A stretch of DNA of 64,000 nucleotides from Clostridium sp. M62/1 (lineage in GTDB: Bacteria > Bacillota > Clostridia > Lachnospirales > Lachnospiraceae): NCBI RefSeq assembly GCF_020736365.1, contig NZ_CP085988.1, positions 998,001-1,062,000 on the forward strand, given 5' to 3'. The notes under the pieces are model-generated. The model searched no databases, was not told the DNA's origin, and saw nothing but the letters and a program-made list of their open reading frames with translations. Positions 43,372 to 51,593 of the stretch are shown here, one piece after another (the first letter of the stretch is position 1; each line of letters starts with the position of its first letter). The translations under genes were made by a program, and so were the position numbers.

Positions 43372-44721
43372 ATGATTCAGTTTCTGCGTGACTTGGTCTG
43401 GGGGCCATGGCTGATGGCTCTGTTTCTTCTGACGGGACTTTACTTTACCATCCGGTTCCGCTTCTTTCAGGTCTTGCGGGCCAATGTGTGGTGGAGGGAA
43501 ACTGCAGGGAGCCTTGCAGCGGGAAGGCGTACCCGGGAGAAAAAGGGACAGTTCGCGTCGGCCTGTACAGCCCTTGCGGCCACTGTGGGGACGGGAAATA
43601 TTGCAGGGGTGGCCACAGCCGTGACCATGGGCGGACCGGGAGCTGTGTTCTGGATGTGGGCCTCGGCGCTGCTTGGGATGATGACAGCCTATGCGGAAGT
43701 CTATCTGGGAAGAAAATACCGCTATCTGGGCTCAGACCTCCGTCCAATCTGCGGTCCCTATGCCTATCTGGAACGGGGGCTTGGCATGAGGGGACTCGGC
43801 TGTCTTTACGCAGTGCTCTGCATTCTGTCATCTCTGGGAATGGGAAGCATGGTACAGGCCAACTCTGTTGCAGAGAGTGCCGCTTTTTCAGCCGGAATCC
43901 CTCTGACTGTGACAGGTTTTGTCCTGACGGCTCTGGTAATGGCAGTGATATTCGGGGGAGCCAGGCGCATCTCCCAGGCGGCGGTGGGGCTTGTTCCGTT
44001 TTCGGCAGCATTCTATATGGGGTTATGCGCAGCTGTGATTCTGGCGAATCTTCCCGAAATTCCGTCTGTGTTTGCCGGGATTTTCCGGGATGCCTGCTCT
44101 GTGGACAGCGCGGCAGGAGGGATGGCTGGAATTTTTGTGAGCAGAGCAGTCAGATACGGGATTTCCAGAGGGGTGTTTTCCAACGAGGCGGGGCTTGGGA
44201 GCCTGGCTGTACTCCATGGGGAGGCCGACGAGGAGGATCAGGAGCGCAGCCGGGAGCGCTTTGCCTGTGAGCAGGGCATGTGGGCTGTATTCGAGGTGTT
44301 TTTCGACACGATGGTGAGCTGTACCATGACAGCCCTTGTGATTCTGTGCGGGAAGAATCCCATGAAGGGATATTCCGGCAGTGCGGGAGTGGCCGCCTGC
44401 TTTTCTGCCTGTTTCGGAGATGCAGGGGGAATTCTGGTGTCTCTGTCTATGAGCCTCTTCGCCTTCGCCACTATCATTGCCTGGTTTTATCTGGGCAGGC
44501 AGGCTCTGGCCTACCTGACGGACGGGTTCTCCTGGCAGAGAACGGCAGTTCTCTGCTATGGTTTTTTCTATCTGAATGCGGTATTCTTCGGCTGCGTCGC
44601 CAGACTGACCCTGGTGTGGAATCTCTCGGATATTTTTAACGGGCTGATGGCTGTCCCGAACCTGATAGGGGTGTTCCTTCTGAGAAGGGAAGTAAGGCTT
44701 CCAGCCCTGAGGCAGAAATAA
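43372..44721 (+). CDS. Sodium:alanine/glycine symporter (AGCS family)
   Basis: A 449-residue secondary transporter with about ten to eleven membrane segments. Family signatures are TGLYFTIRFRFFQ, ATVGTGNIAGVATAVTMGGPGAVFWMW and SNEAGLGSLAVLHG. It imports small neutral amino acids with Na+. The chosen ATG 43372 gives the normal N-terminus. However, the nearest good ribosome-binding site (AAAGGA, 43352-43357) is better placed for an overlapping 8-codon frame starting at 43365. The region may therefore use coupled initiation. Confidence 0.92.
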   Translation: MIQFLRDLVWGPWLMALFLLTGLYFTIRFRFFQVLRANVWWRETAGSLAAGRRTREKKGQFASACTALAATVGTGNIAGVATAVTMGGPGAVFWMWASALLGMMTAYAEVYLGRKYRYLGSDLRPICGPYAYLERGLGMRGLGCLYAVLCILSSLGMGSMVQANSVAESAAFSAGIPLTVTGFVLTALVMAVIFGGARRISQAAVGLVPFSAAFYMGLCAAVILANLPEIPSVFAGIFRDACSVDSAAGGMAGIFVSRAVRYGISRGVFSNEAGLGSLAVLHGEADEEDQERSRERFACEQGMWAVFEVFFDTMVSCTMTALVILCGKNPMKGYSGSAGVAACFSACFGDAGGILVSLSMSLFAFATIIAWFYLGRQALAYLTDGFSWQRTAVLCYGFFYLNAVFFGCVARLTLVWNLSDIFNGLMAVPNLIGVFLLRREVRLPALRQK

Positions 44722-45098
44722 AAAAGAGAAGAGGAAAAAAAGAGAAGAGGCAAAAAGAAGACGAAAGTCTCCGGACATCAAAACAGCCGCCCGGCAACAG
44801 GGCGGCTATCTTGAATTTATAACTTTTGAAAAAGGGAGGAGAGCTGAATAATCAGCTCAAGTATTATGAAAAAAATCGTTGTAGCAATCGTTTGATTACT
44901 ATGGCTTTATTATATGGGGCATTCGTGAAGAAATCATTAGCATTGTGTAACGGTTTTTTAAATGATTTGTGAACAAAATTTGAACAAAGGGAGGCTGCGG
45001 CAAACAACCATCTTGCAATGACTCCCCACATTTGATACACTGGTAGCAGAAAAGCCGGAGCATCCGGCTGGACAATGAATACCCAGGAGGACATAAAC
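44722..45098. other. Gene-free region with two hairpins
   Basis: A perfect AGCCGCCC/GGGCGGCT hairpin (44785-44807) is the probable end of the AGCS transcript. A second, GAGCTGA/TCAGCTC (44841-44858), follows. The last 100 bases should contain the cyclophilin promoter, but no clear -35/-10 pair could be picked. Confidence 0.55.
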
Positions 45099-45617
45099 AT
45101 GCAGAATCCAGTAGTTACCATTGAGATGGAAAACGGAGATGTGATCAAGGCAGAACTCTACCCGGAGATTGCCCCGAACACTGTAAATAATTTTGTAAGT
45201 CTTGTGAAAAAGGGCTTCTATGACGGCCTGATTTTCCACCGCGTGATCCGCGGCTTCATGATCCAGGGCGGATGCCCCCAGGGAAACGGAACAGGCGGCC
45301 CGGGCTATTCCATTAAAGGCGAGTTTGCCCGCAATGGCTTTAAGAATGATTTAAAACACACGCCAGGCGTTCTCTCCATGGCAAGAGCCATGCATCCGGA
45401 TTCCGCAGGCTCCCAGTTCTTTATCATGCACGAGACCTCTCCCCACTTAGACGGCGAGTACGCAGCCTTCGGACATGTCATTGAGGGTATGGACGTGGTG
45501 AACAAGATCGCAGAGTGCAGAACAGACTGGAGTGACCGCCCGATGAAGGAGCAGAAAATGAAAAAGGTCACAGTGGACACCTTTGGCGAGGAGTATCCGG
45601 AACCGGAAAAATGCTGA
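45099..45617 (+). CDS. Cyclophilin-type peptidyl-prolyl isomerase
   Basis: A 172-residue cytoplasmic cyclophilin that catalyses cis-trans isomerisation of prolyl bonds. The core is typical: NTVNNFVSLVKKGFYDGLIFHRVIRGFMIQGG-like residues in positions 25-60 with catalytic Arg in FHRVI, GTGGPGYSI, then MARAMHPDSAGSQFFI and AFGHVIEGMDVV. I start at ATG 45099, eight bases after AGGAGG; a GTG-less extension of eight codons exists upstream. It overlaps the following GNAT gene by seven bases. Confidence 0.95.
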   Translation: MQNPVVTIEMENGDVIKAELYPEIAPNTVNNFVSLVKKGFYDGLIFHRVIRGFMIQGGCPQGNGTGGPGYSIKGEFARNGFKNDLKHTPGVLSMARAMHPDSAGSQFFIMHETSPHLDGEYAAFGHVIEGMDVVNKIAECRTDWSDRPMKEQKMKKVTVDTFGEEYPEPEKC

Positions 45618-46339
45618 TAATTAAAGAGATTAAAATGAATCAGACGGTTTATTCCGTAACGCTGTCAGATGACAGACAGGCTCTCCAGGCCGCTTATGCG
45701 GCAGGGGGAGCCGTTGTTGGTTTATACGGTAAGAGAACTGAGAAGGAGAGTGCAGAAATACCGGATGAAGCCTGCCCGGATCTGATTCCGGATTTGTCCC
45801 CTGCCCTCTATCTGGCAGAGCGGGCGGAGGATGTGGACGAGGAGCTTCTCAGAAAAGCTGTCTGCCGCCGCTTCGGGCTGCCCCTCGAGATTGCCGTGAC
45901 AGGGCGGCTTATTATACGGGAATTCAGGGCCAGTGACAGCCTTCCTGCTGAGGAAAAGGAATTTTCCACGCCGGAGCTGCTCTCCTCCTATATTGCCTGT
46001 CAGTACCGCTTCTATGAGTGCGGCCTCTGGGCTCTCGAGGAGAGGGCTACGGGAAAAATCGTGGGAAAGGCAGGGATTACAGACGGAGAGCTGGGGTATC
46101 ATATCTACTCAGAATACAGGAGACGAGGCTTTGGTGAAGAAGCCTGCCGGGCAATTCTCTCCTGGGCAAAGAAAGAGGGCCTTGACCGCATAAGCGTCAG
46201 AATAAAGCCAGACAACACCCCCTCCCTTTTGCTGGCAGAAAAGCTGGGATTTACCGGGGATAAAACAGAGCCCCCCCTGAAAGGAGACGGAGAGGGAAAG
46301 AAAGAGGATGGGGAAATCCTTCTCCATCTCCCGCTGTAG
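45611..46339 (+). CDS. GNAT family N-acetyltransferase
   Basis: A 242-residue protein. The C-terminal 120 residues carry a GNAT domain (GKIVGKAGITD, YRRRGFGEEACRAILSWAKKEG for acetyl-CoA binding, SLLLAEKLGF). The N-terminal 110 residues are an acidic region found in few acetyltransferases, perhaps a substrate-recognition or regulatory part. It overlaps the cyclophilin stop. An alternative start is ATG 45634. Substrate unknown. Confidence 0.85.
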   Translation: MLIIKEIKMNQTVYSVTLSDDRQALQAAYAAGGAVVGLYGKRTEKESAEIPDEACPDLIPDLSPALYLAERAEDVDEELLRKAVCRRFGLPLEIAVTGRLIIREFRASDSLPAEEKEFSTPELLSSYIACQYRFYECGLWALEERATGKIVGKAGITDGELGYHIYSEYRRRGFGEEACRAILSWAKKEGLDRISVRIKPDNTPSLLLAEKLGFTGDKTEPPLKGDGEGKKEDGEILLHLPL

Positions 46340-46534
46340 ATGCCTGCAGCCGCCGGGCCTTCTCTGCAGCTCTTCCTGTACTTCCGACTGCAAAAGAGCC
46401 GGGCGCCTTTCCTGCAGCCTGCCCCGTGTCTCTCCTCTTAAAAATCCCCTTGTATTTTATATGCCTCGCGTATATAATATATTGTATACAAAAAAATGCA
46501 AAAATACAAAAATACAAAACGCACGAGGAGAGCT

Positions 46535-47446
46535 ATGATTAAACATCTGGGACTGAAAGCATATGGGAAGATCAACCTGGGACTCGATGTGGTCAGAAGG
46601 CGGGAGGACGGCTACCACGAGGTGCGGATGATTATGCAGACAGTGGGGCTTTATGATCGAATTGATCTGTTTCGGAGGGAAAAACCTGGCATCGGCATTG
46701 AGACGAATCTCTACTATCTCCCAAATAATGAAAACAATCTGGCTGTCAGGGCTGCAAGGCTCCTGATGGATGAGTTCGGAATTACCGAGGGGATCGACAT
46801 CCGCATTAAGAAGCTGATCCCTGTCGCTGCCGGAATGGCCGGAGGAAGTGCGGATGCGGCGGCTCTTCTGTTTGGGGTAAACAAGATGTTTTCCCTGGGA
46901 CTTTCCATGGAGGAGCTGATGAAGCGCGGCGTGAAGCTGGGGGCGGATGTGCCCTACTGCGTCATGAGGGGAACTGCGCTCTCAGAGGGAATCGGGGAAA
47001 TTCTGACGCCTCTTGCCTCTGTCCCCCAGTGCCAGGTGCTGATTGCGAAGCCGGGAGTCAGCGTGTCCACGAAGTTTGTCTACGAAAATCTTCACGTGGA
47101 TCGCCTGCCCGCGGAGGCTCACCCGGATATTGATCTCCTGACAGAGGCGATAAAGGAGAGAAATCTGAGGAAAATCGTCTCCAATATGGGGAATATCCTT
47201 GAAACCGTGACGATACCGGCTCATCCGGTGATCCGCGATATTAAGGAAAAAATGATGGATATGGGAGCTGTGGGAGCTATGATGAGCGGAAGCGGCCCGA
47301 CGGTGTTCGGCCTCTTCATGAGCCCGGGGAAGGCCCAGGCCGCATATGAGGAAATGCGGTACGGTTCAGGGAGCGCCATGGCAAAGCAGGTCTATCTGAC
47401 CAGATTTTACAACAGGAGTACAGACGCAGGACAGACAGGGGAATGA
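46535..47446 (+). CDS. ispE: 4-diphosphocytidyl-2-C-methyl-D-erythritol kinase
   Basis: A 303-residue GHMP kinase of the non-mevalonate isoprenoid pathway. It opens LKAYGKINLGLDVVRRREDGYHEV, carries the ATP motif PVAAGMAGGSADAAA near residue 95 and the C-terminal MMSGSGPTVFG. It phosphorylates CDP-methylerythritol in the cytoplasm. ATG 46535 follows GAGGAGAG. Its stop overlaps the GntR start as ATGA. Upstream is an AT-rich segment with repeated CAAAAATA units (46499-46517). Confidence 0.95.
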   Translation: MIKHLGLKAYGKINLGLDVVRRREDGYHEVRMIMQTVGLYDRIDLFRREKPGIGIETNLYYLPNNENNLAVRAARLLMDEFGITEGIDIRIKKLIPVAAGMAGGSADAAALLFGVNKMFSLGLSMEELMKRGVKLGADVPYCVMRGTALSEGIGEILTPLASVPQCQVLIAKPGVSVSTKFVYENLHVDRLPAEAHPDIDLLTEAIKERNLRKIVSNMGNILETVTIPAHPVIRDIKEKMMDMGAVGAMMSGSGPTVFGLFMSPGKAQAAYEEMRYGSGSAMAKQVYLTRFYNRSTDAGQTGE

Positions 47447-48129
47447 GAAAAATGGGAAATAATTTTCAGGTAAATATGAACGAGTACCTTCCGCTCAGGG
47501 ATGTGGTATTCAACACGCTCAGGCAGGCGATTCTCAAGGGAGAGCTGGCGCCGGGGGAAAGGCTGATGGAGATCCAGCTGGCGGAAAAGCTGGGGGTGAG
47601 CCGTACGCCGATCCGGGAGGCTATCCGCAAGCTGGAGCTGGAGGGGCTTGTGCTGATGATTCCAAGACGCGGGGCGGAGGTGGCCCGCATCTCCGAGAAA
47701 AGCATGAGGGACGTATTGGAGGTGCGCCGCTCCCTAGAGGAGCTGGCTATCGAGCTGGCCTGCCAGAGAATGACGGACGAGGAATTTAAGGAGCTTCAGA
47801 GAGCTCAGGAGGCCTTCAAGAGCGCCGTAGAACATGGCAGCGCCATGGAGATAGCGGAGACAGACGAGGCATATCACGATATTATCTACAACAGCACAGG
47901 AAATATGAGGCTGGTGCAGATTTTAAATAACCTGAGGGAACAGATGTACCGCTACCGTCTGGAATATATTAAGGACGAGGACAAGCGCCAGATCCTCCTT
48001 GTGGAGCACAACAAGATTTACAGAGCCCTGTGCTCCCGCCATGTGGAGGAGGCCAAGCAGGCCATGAGGGAACATATCGATAACCAGGAGATCACAGTGC
48101 TTAAGAATATAAAGGAGCAGGAAGAATGA
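47443..48129 (+). CDS. GntR family regulator (FadR subfamily)
   Basis: A 228-residue regulator with an N-terminal winged helix (LRQAILKGELAPGERLMEIQLAEKLGVSRTPIREAIRKLE-type region, residues 20-60). An all-helical FCD ligand domain follows, with the metal-binding-type residues in ETDEAYHDIIY and EHNKIYRAL. It overlaps both neighbours by four bases, so it is tightly coupled to ispE and the aldo/keto reductase. The effector is unknown. Confidence 0.93.
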   Translation: MRKMGNNFQVNMNEYLPLRDVVFNTLRQAILKGELAPGERLMEIQLAEKLGVSRTPIREAIRKLELEGLVLMIPRRGAEVARISEKSMRDVLEVRRSLEELAIELACQRMTDEEFKELQRAQEAFKSAVEHGSAMEIAETDEAYHDIIYNSTGNMRLVQILNNLREQMYRYRLEYIKDEDKRQILLVEHNKIYRALCSRHVEEAKQAMREHIDNQEITVLKNIKEQEE

Positions 48130-49346
48130 CATTCAAGGAATTATATGTATCAGGCCAGATTGAGTTTGAGGAGATCGATCGATATATCAGCCGATGGAAC
48201 CGCTCTGACGATGAGCGGACTCTGGCGAAGTACCTGGGACTTAATGCAAAGGAAGAGGACGTCTGGATCGACGAGAGCGATGAGGCGCTGAAGGAGCTTC
48301 TGGATTCCTATGAGAAGGTAAAGGGAACTCCTGTCACCCTTGGAAGGACAGGAATCATTGTCAACAAAAACGGGTTCGGAGCTCTGCCGATCCAGCGTAT
48401 CGGAAAGGAGGAGGCTGCCCTCCTGCTGAGAAAGGCCTTCGATGCGGGAGTGCGCTACTTCGATACAGCCAGGGCTTACTCAGACAGCGAGGAGAAGATT
48501 GGCTATGCCCTGAGCGATGTGAGGGATCAGATCTTTATTGCCACAAAGACTATGGCGGACACTCCGGAGAAATTCTGGAAGGATCTGGAGGAGAGCCTTT
48601 TAAAACTAAAGACAGACTACATAGACATCTACCAGTTCCACAATCCGCCTGTCTGTCCGAAGCCGGGGGATGAGACGGGACTTTACGACGCCATGCTTGA
48701 GGCAAAGAAGCAGGGGAAGATCCGTTTTATCGGAATCACCAACCACCGGATTGACGTGGCCGAGGAGGCTGTCGAGTCAGGCCTTTACGATACACTTCAG
48801 TTCCCCTTCAATTATCTGTCCACAGAGAGGGAGACTGCCCTGGCAGAAAAGTGCCTGAAAAAGGACATGGGCTTTATCGCCATGAAGGGCCTCTCCGGCG
48901 GGCTTCTGACAAACGCGGCGGCCGTCTATGGGTACATGGCCCAGTTTGAGAATGTCCTCCCCATCTGGGGTGTGCAGAGGGAGTCGGAGCTTGATGAGTT
49001 TCTTCACTTTATTGAGCAGCCTCCGGTTCTGGACGACGAGCTTAAGGCAGTCATCGAGGCGGACAGAAAGGCTCTGGCCGGAGAATTCTGCAGGGGCTGC
49101 GGCTACTGCATGCCCTGTCCGGCAGGAATCGAGATCAACAACTGTGCAAGGATGTCCCTTCTCCTTCGCCGCTCTCCGTCTGCGGGACATCTGTCGCCGG
49201 AGGGACAGGAGAAGATGAAAAAGATCGAGGGCTGTCTCCACTGCGGACAGTGCAGGAGCAAATGCCCCTACGGCCTTGATACGCCGAGACTTCTGGAGGA
49301 AAATTATAAGGACTATATGGAGGTGCTGGCGGGAAAGCCGCTCTAG
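48126..49346 (+). CDS. Aldo/keto reductase with C-terminal ferredoxin domain
   Basis: A 406-residue protein. An aldo/keto reductase barrel (GVRYFDTARAYSDSEEKIGYAL, IDIYQFH, IRFIGITNHR) is joined to a ferredoxin-like tail. In the tail, CRGCGYCMPCP (near residue 325) and CLHCGQCRSKCP (near 365) bind [4Fe-4S] clusters. About 80 residues at the N-terminus (from MTFKELYVSG to the first barrel strand) are an additional domain. Such fusions are thought to couple an iron-sulfur electron route with carbonyl reduction. The substrate is unknown. Confidence 0.92.
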   Translation: MTFKELYVSGQIEFEEIDRYISRWNRSDDERTLAKYLGLNAKEEDVWIDESDEALKELLDSYEKVKGTPVTLGRTGIIVNKNGFGALPIQRIGKEEAALLLRKAFDAGVRYFDTARAYSDSEEKIGYALSDVRDQIFIATKTMADTPEKFWKDLEESLLKLKTDYIDIYQFHNPPVCPKPGDETGLYDAMLEAKKQGKIRFIGITNHRIDVAEEAVESGLYDTLQFPFNYLSTERETALAEKCLKKDMGFIAMKGLSGGLLTNAAAVYGYMAQFENVLPIWGVQRESELDEFLHFIEQPPVLDDELKAVIEADRKALAGEFCRGCGYCMPCPAGIEINNCARMSLLLRRSPSAGHLSPEGQEKMKKIEGCLHCGQCRSKCPYGLDTPRLLEENYKDYMEVLAGKPL

Positions 49347-49401
49347 GAAATTTCTCCGTCTGCCATTCTGGCAGAAAAAGCACTGTGGGATAAAAGAGTA
49401 C

Positions 49402-49440
49402 GAGAATAAGAAAAGAGAATAGGAAAAGAGAATAAGAAAA
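49402..49440 (+). repeat. Three tandem 13-bp units
   Basis: GAGAATARGAAAA repeated three times between the reductase stop and its terminator. It is probably a slippage-prone spacer. Confidence 0.6.
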
Positions 49441-49447
49441 GTTCAGG

Positions 49448-49493
49448 AAAAACGCTTTTTGCAGCTGATTCAGGCTGTGGAAAGCGTTTTTTC
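49448..49493 (+). terminator. Terminator of the ispE operon
   Basis: AAAAACGCTTT and AAAGCGTTTTTT arms with an inner CAGC/GCTG stem. It lies 102 bases after the aldo/keto reductase stop. Confidence 0.85.
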
Positions 49494-49579
49494 TTCCGCG
49501 GCACAGATACCGGGAAAGGGTGTTTCTACGGTCAGCCTCCTCAAATTGTGAAAATTTTGTAAAATCACCAGTTCGCTTC

Positions 49580-49625
49580 TTGACATAGTGACAGGTTGTC
49601 ACTATAATAAGTGACAGCTTGTCAC
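49580..49625 (+). promoter_or_regulatory. Promoter with two TetR-type operators
   Basis: TTGACA (49580-49585), a 17-base spacer and TATAAT (49603-49608) form a perfect promoter. GTGACA-GGT-TGTCAC (49588-49602) fills the spacer, and GTGACA-GCT-TGTCAC (49611-49625) follows the -10 box, 23 bases away centre to centre. The adjacent TetR regulator is the obvious ligand, giving autoregulation of the efflux operon. Confidence 0.88.
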
Positions 49626-49720
49626 CAGAGTTTTTTCTGTCTGCCTTCCTGCCGATCAGCGGGGATGCCGGCAGGAGGGATTCAAAACAGCGGAAAACTT
49701 AGGAAAGCAGGGTGAGAAAT

Positions 49721-50389
49721 ATGCCGTCAGAGCGATTTTACCGTCTGTCGGAGGAAAAGAGAAAGACTATCTGCGAGGCTGCAATTCGGGAATTTGCCAG
49801 AGTGACCATGGATAAGGTTTCCATTAATCAGATTATCAAGAACGCGGATATTTCCAGAGGCAGCTTTTATACTTACTTTGAGGATAAATGGGATATTGTG
49901 TCCTACATTTTTGAGGATATTCAGGAGAAGCTGATTATTCTTGTGAAGGACAGGGCCAGGAAAACAGGGGGAGATATATTCGCCGTGATGGACTGCATTA
50001 TGCAGGAAATGCTTCAGTTCTGCTGTTCCAGGCCGAATTTCGATTTTCTCAAAAACATCATGCTCCACATGAATTCGGATGATATGTTTGGAGGAAGGCT
50101 TTCCAAAAAGAAGAATGAGGAATATGCAAAGACAGGGGAGCAGGTGGAGCGATGGCTGTACGAGCACGCCGATCAGGCAAAGACGCATTTTACGAAATTC
50201 GAGGATTTTCACTGCCTGTTTGCGCTGGGAATGGCATCGGTGGCGATGGCCATCAGAGAAATCTACGATGGAGTACCCTTGGAGGATGCCAGGAGAAATT
50301 ACAGCCAGAGAATGGAGATTCTCAAGTACGGAAGCATGAGGCGTGATGTTCAGGAAAATCCCTCCCTCCGTATGCAGAATCATACATAA
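49721..50389 (+). CDS. TetR/AcrR family regulator of the RND operon
   Basis: A 222-residue regulator. The N-terminal helix-turn-helix reads ICEAAIREFARVTMDKVSINQIIKNADISRGSFYTYFEDKWD. The rest is helical and should bind an inducer. I start at ATG 49721; a GTG three codons earlier exists. It heads the operon with the adaptor, RND pump and two TolC-like genes. Two palindromes inside and next to its promoter suggest it represses the whole unit until a toxic compound is bound. Confidence 0.92.
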   Translation: MPSERFYRLSEEKRKTICEAAIREFARVTMDKVSINQIIKNADISRGSFYTYFEDKWDIVSYIFEDIQEKLIILVKDRARKTGGDIFAVMDCIMQEMLQFCCSRPNFDFLKNIMLHMNSDDMFGGRLSKKKNEEYAKTGEQVERWLYEHADQAKTHFTKFEDFHCLFALGMASVAMAIREIYDGVPLEDARRNYSQRMEILKYGSMRRDVQENPSLRMQNHT

Positions 50390-50480
50390 TCAGAAGATAT
50401 GGGCGCATAAGAGGATATGTCTGCACATTCAGGCATCAGCATCATAGAAATAAAGACAGAAAGCAAAGGGAGAAAACAGC

Positions 50481-51581
50481 ATGAAGAAATCAAAGATTGT
50501 TATAGCAGCGGTTGTAGCTGTGGCAGCGGTTATGATTGTTCCTCGGTTTTTAAAGCCGAAGGAGGAGGTAAACTCGGCGGCCGTTCCGGTGGTATCTGTG
50601 GCGAATCCGGAGATCGGGACGATTGAAATCTACACGGATCTTTCAGGGAGCATAGAACCCTCTGAGATGGCTTCCATTATTCCGAAGGCTGCCGGAGAGG
50701 TAACGGAGATTTACGTGAAGGCCGGGGATGTGGTGACAGAGGGACAGCCTATCTGCCATATTGACACAAAAATGGTGGATACGGCAAAGAACAGTATGGA
50801 CACGGCTGCGGTGAACCTGGACAATGCGAACAGGGAGCTGGAGCGTTCACGGGTGCTGTTTGAGAGCGGAAATCTTTCCCAGCAGGCCTATGAGCAGGCC
50901 CAGAGCAGCGCCGAGCTGGCCAGACTTCAGTACGATTCTGCAAAGATCGCCTACGACAACCAGGTAGAGTACAGCTCTATCACAGCTCCTATTGCGGGAA
51001 AAGTGGAGAGCGTGAGTGTGGAGGTTCACGATAATGTGAGCACCCAGAATATTATCTGTGTGATCTCAGGCGAGGGGGCCAAGCAGGTCAACTTCGCTGT
51101 GACAGAGAGAGTCGTGGGAGGCCTTCATGTGGGCGACACGGTGGAGATTGACAAAAACGGAACGGTTTATGAGGGAACAATCTCCGAGGTCAGCACAAAG
51201 ATTGACGATGACACAGGCCTCTTTAATGTAAAGGCTTCTCTGACAGAGGCCCAGGCTCTTGCCACAGGCTCCAGAGTAAAGCTGTCCGTCGTATCAGAGC
51301 ACGCGGACAATGTGCTGACGGTTCCGACAGATGCCGTTTACTATTCCGGCGGAAAGCCGAATGTGTACACCTATGACAACGGAACGGTACACGAGGTTCC
51401 CGTTGAAGTAGGAATTTTTGATGCAGAGAAGACAGAGGTAATTTCCGGCCTTACGGCGGACGATCAGGTGATTGTCACATGGAGCTCGGAGCTTTATGAG
51501 GGCTCCCAGGTAGAGCTTGCAGGCGCTGACGAAACCACAGGCGAAACCGCAGACGAAACTGAAGAGCAGGCGGCAGAGTAA
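50481..51581 (+). CDS. RND efflux adaptor subunit (HlyD/MFP family)
   Basis: A 366-residue membrane fusion protein. An N-terminal membrane anchor (residues 5-22) is followed by a lipoyl half-domain (AAGEVTEIYVKAGDVVTEGQPI), a helical hairpin (VNLDNANRELERSRVLFESGNLSQQAYEQ region), the second lipoyl half (ITAPIAGKV) and a beta-barrel domain. The C-terminus is a Glu/Thr-rich tail. It should bridge the RND pump to outer parts of an export path. It follows the TetR gene by 91 bases and the RND gene begins 12 bases after its stop. Confidence 0.93.
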   Translation: MKKSKIVIAAVVAVAAVMIVPRFLKPKEEVNSAAVPVVSVANPEIGTIEIYTDLSGSIEPSEMASIIPKAAGEVTEIYVKAGDVVTEGQPICHIDTKMVDTAKNSMDTAAVNLDNANRELERSRVLFESGNLSQQAYEQAQSSAELARLQYDSAKIAYDNQVEYSSITAPIAGKVESVSVEVHDNVSTQNIICVISGEGAKQVNFAVTERVVGGLHVGDTVEIDKNGTVYEGTISEVSTKIDDDTGLFNVKASLTEAQALATGSRVKLSVVSEHADNVLTVPTDAVYYSGGKPNVYTYDNGTVHEVPVEVGIFDAEKTEVISGLTADDQVIVTWSSELYEGSQVELAGADETTGETADETEEQAAE

Positions 51582-51593
51582 GGAGGCGTACAT

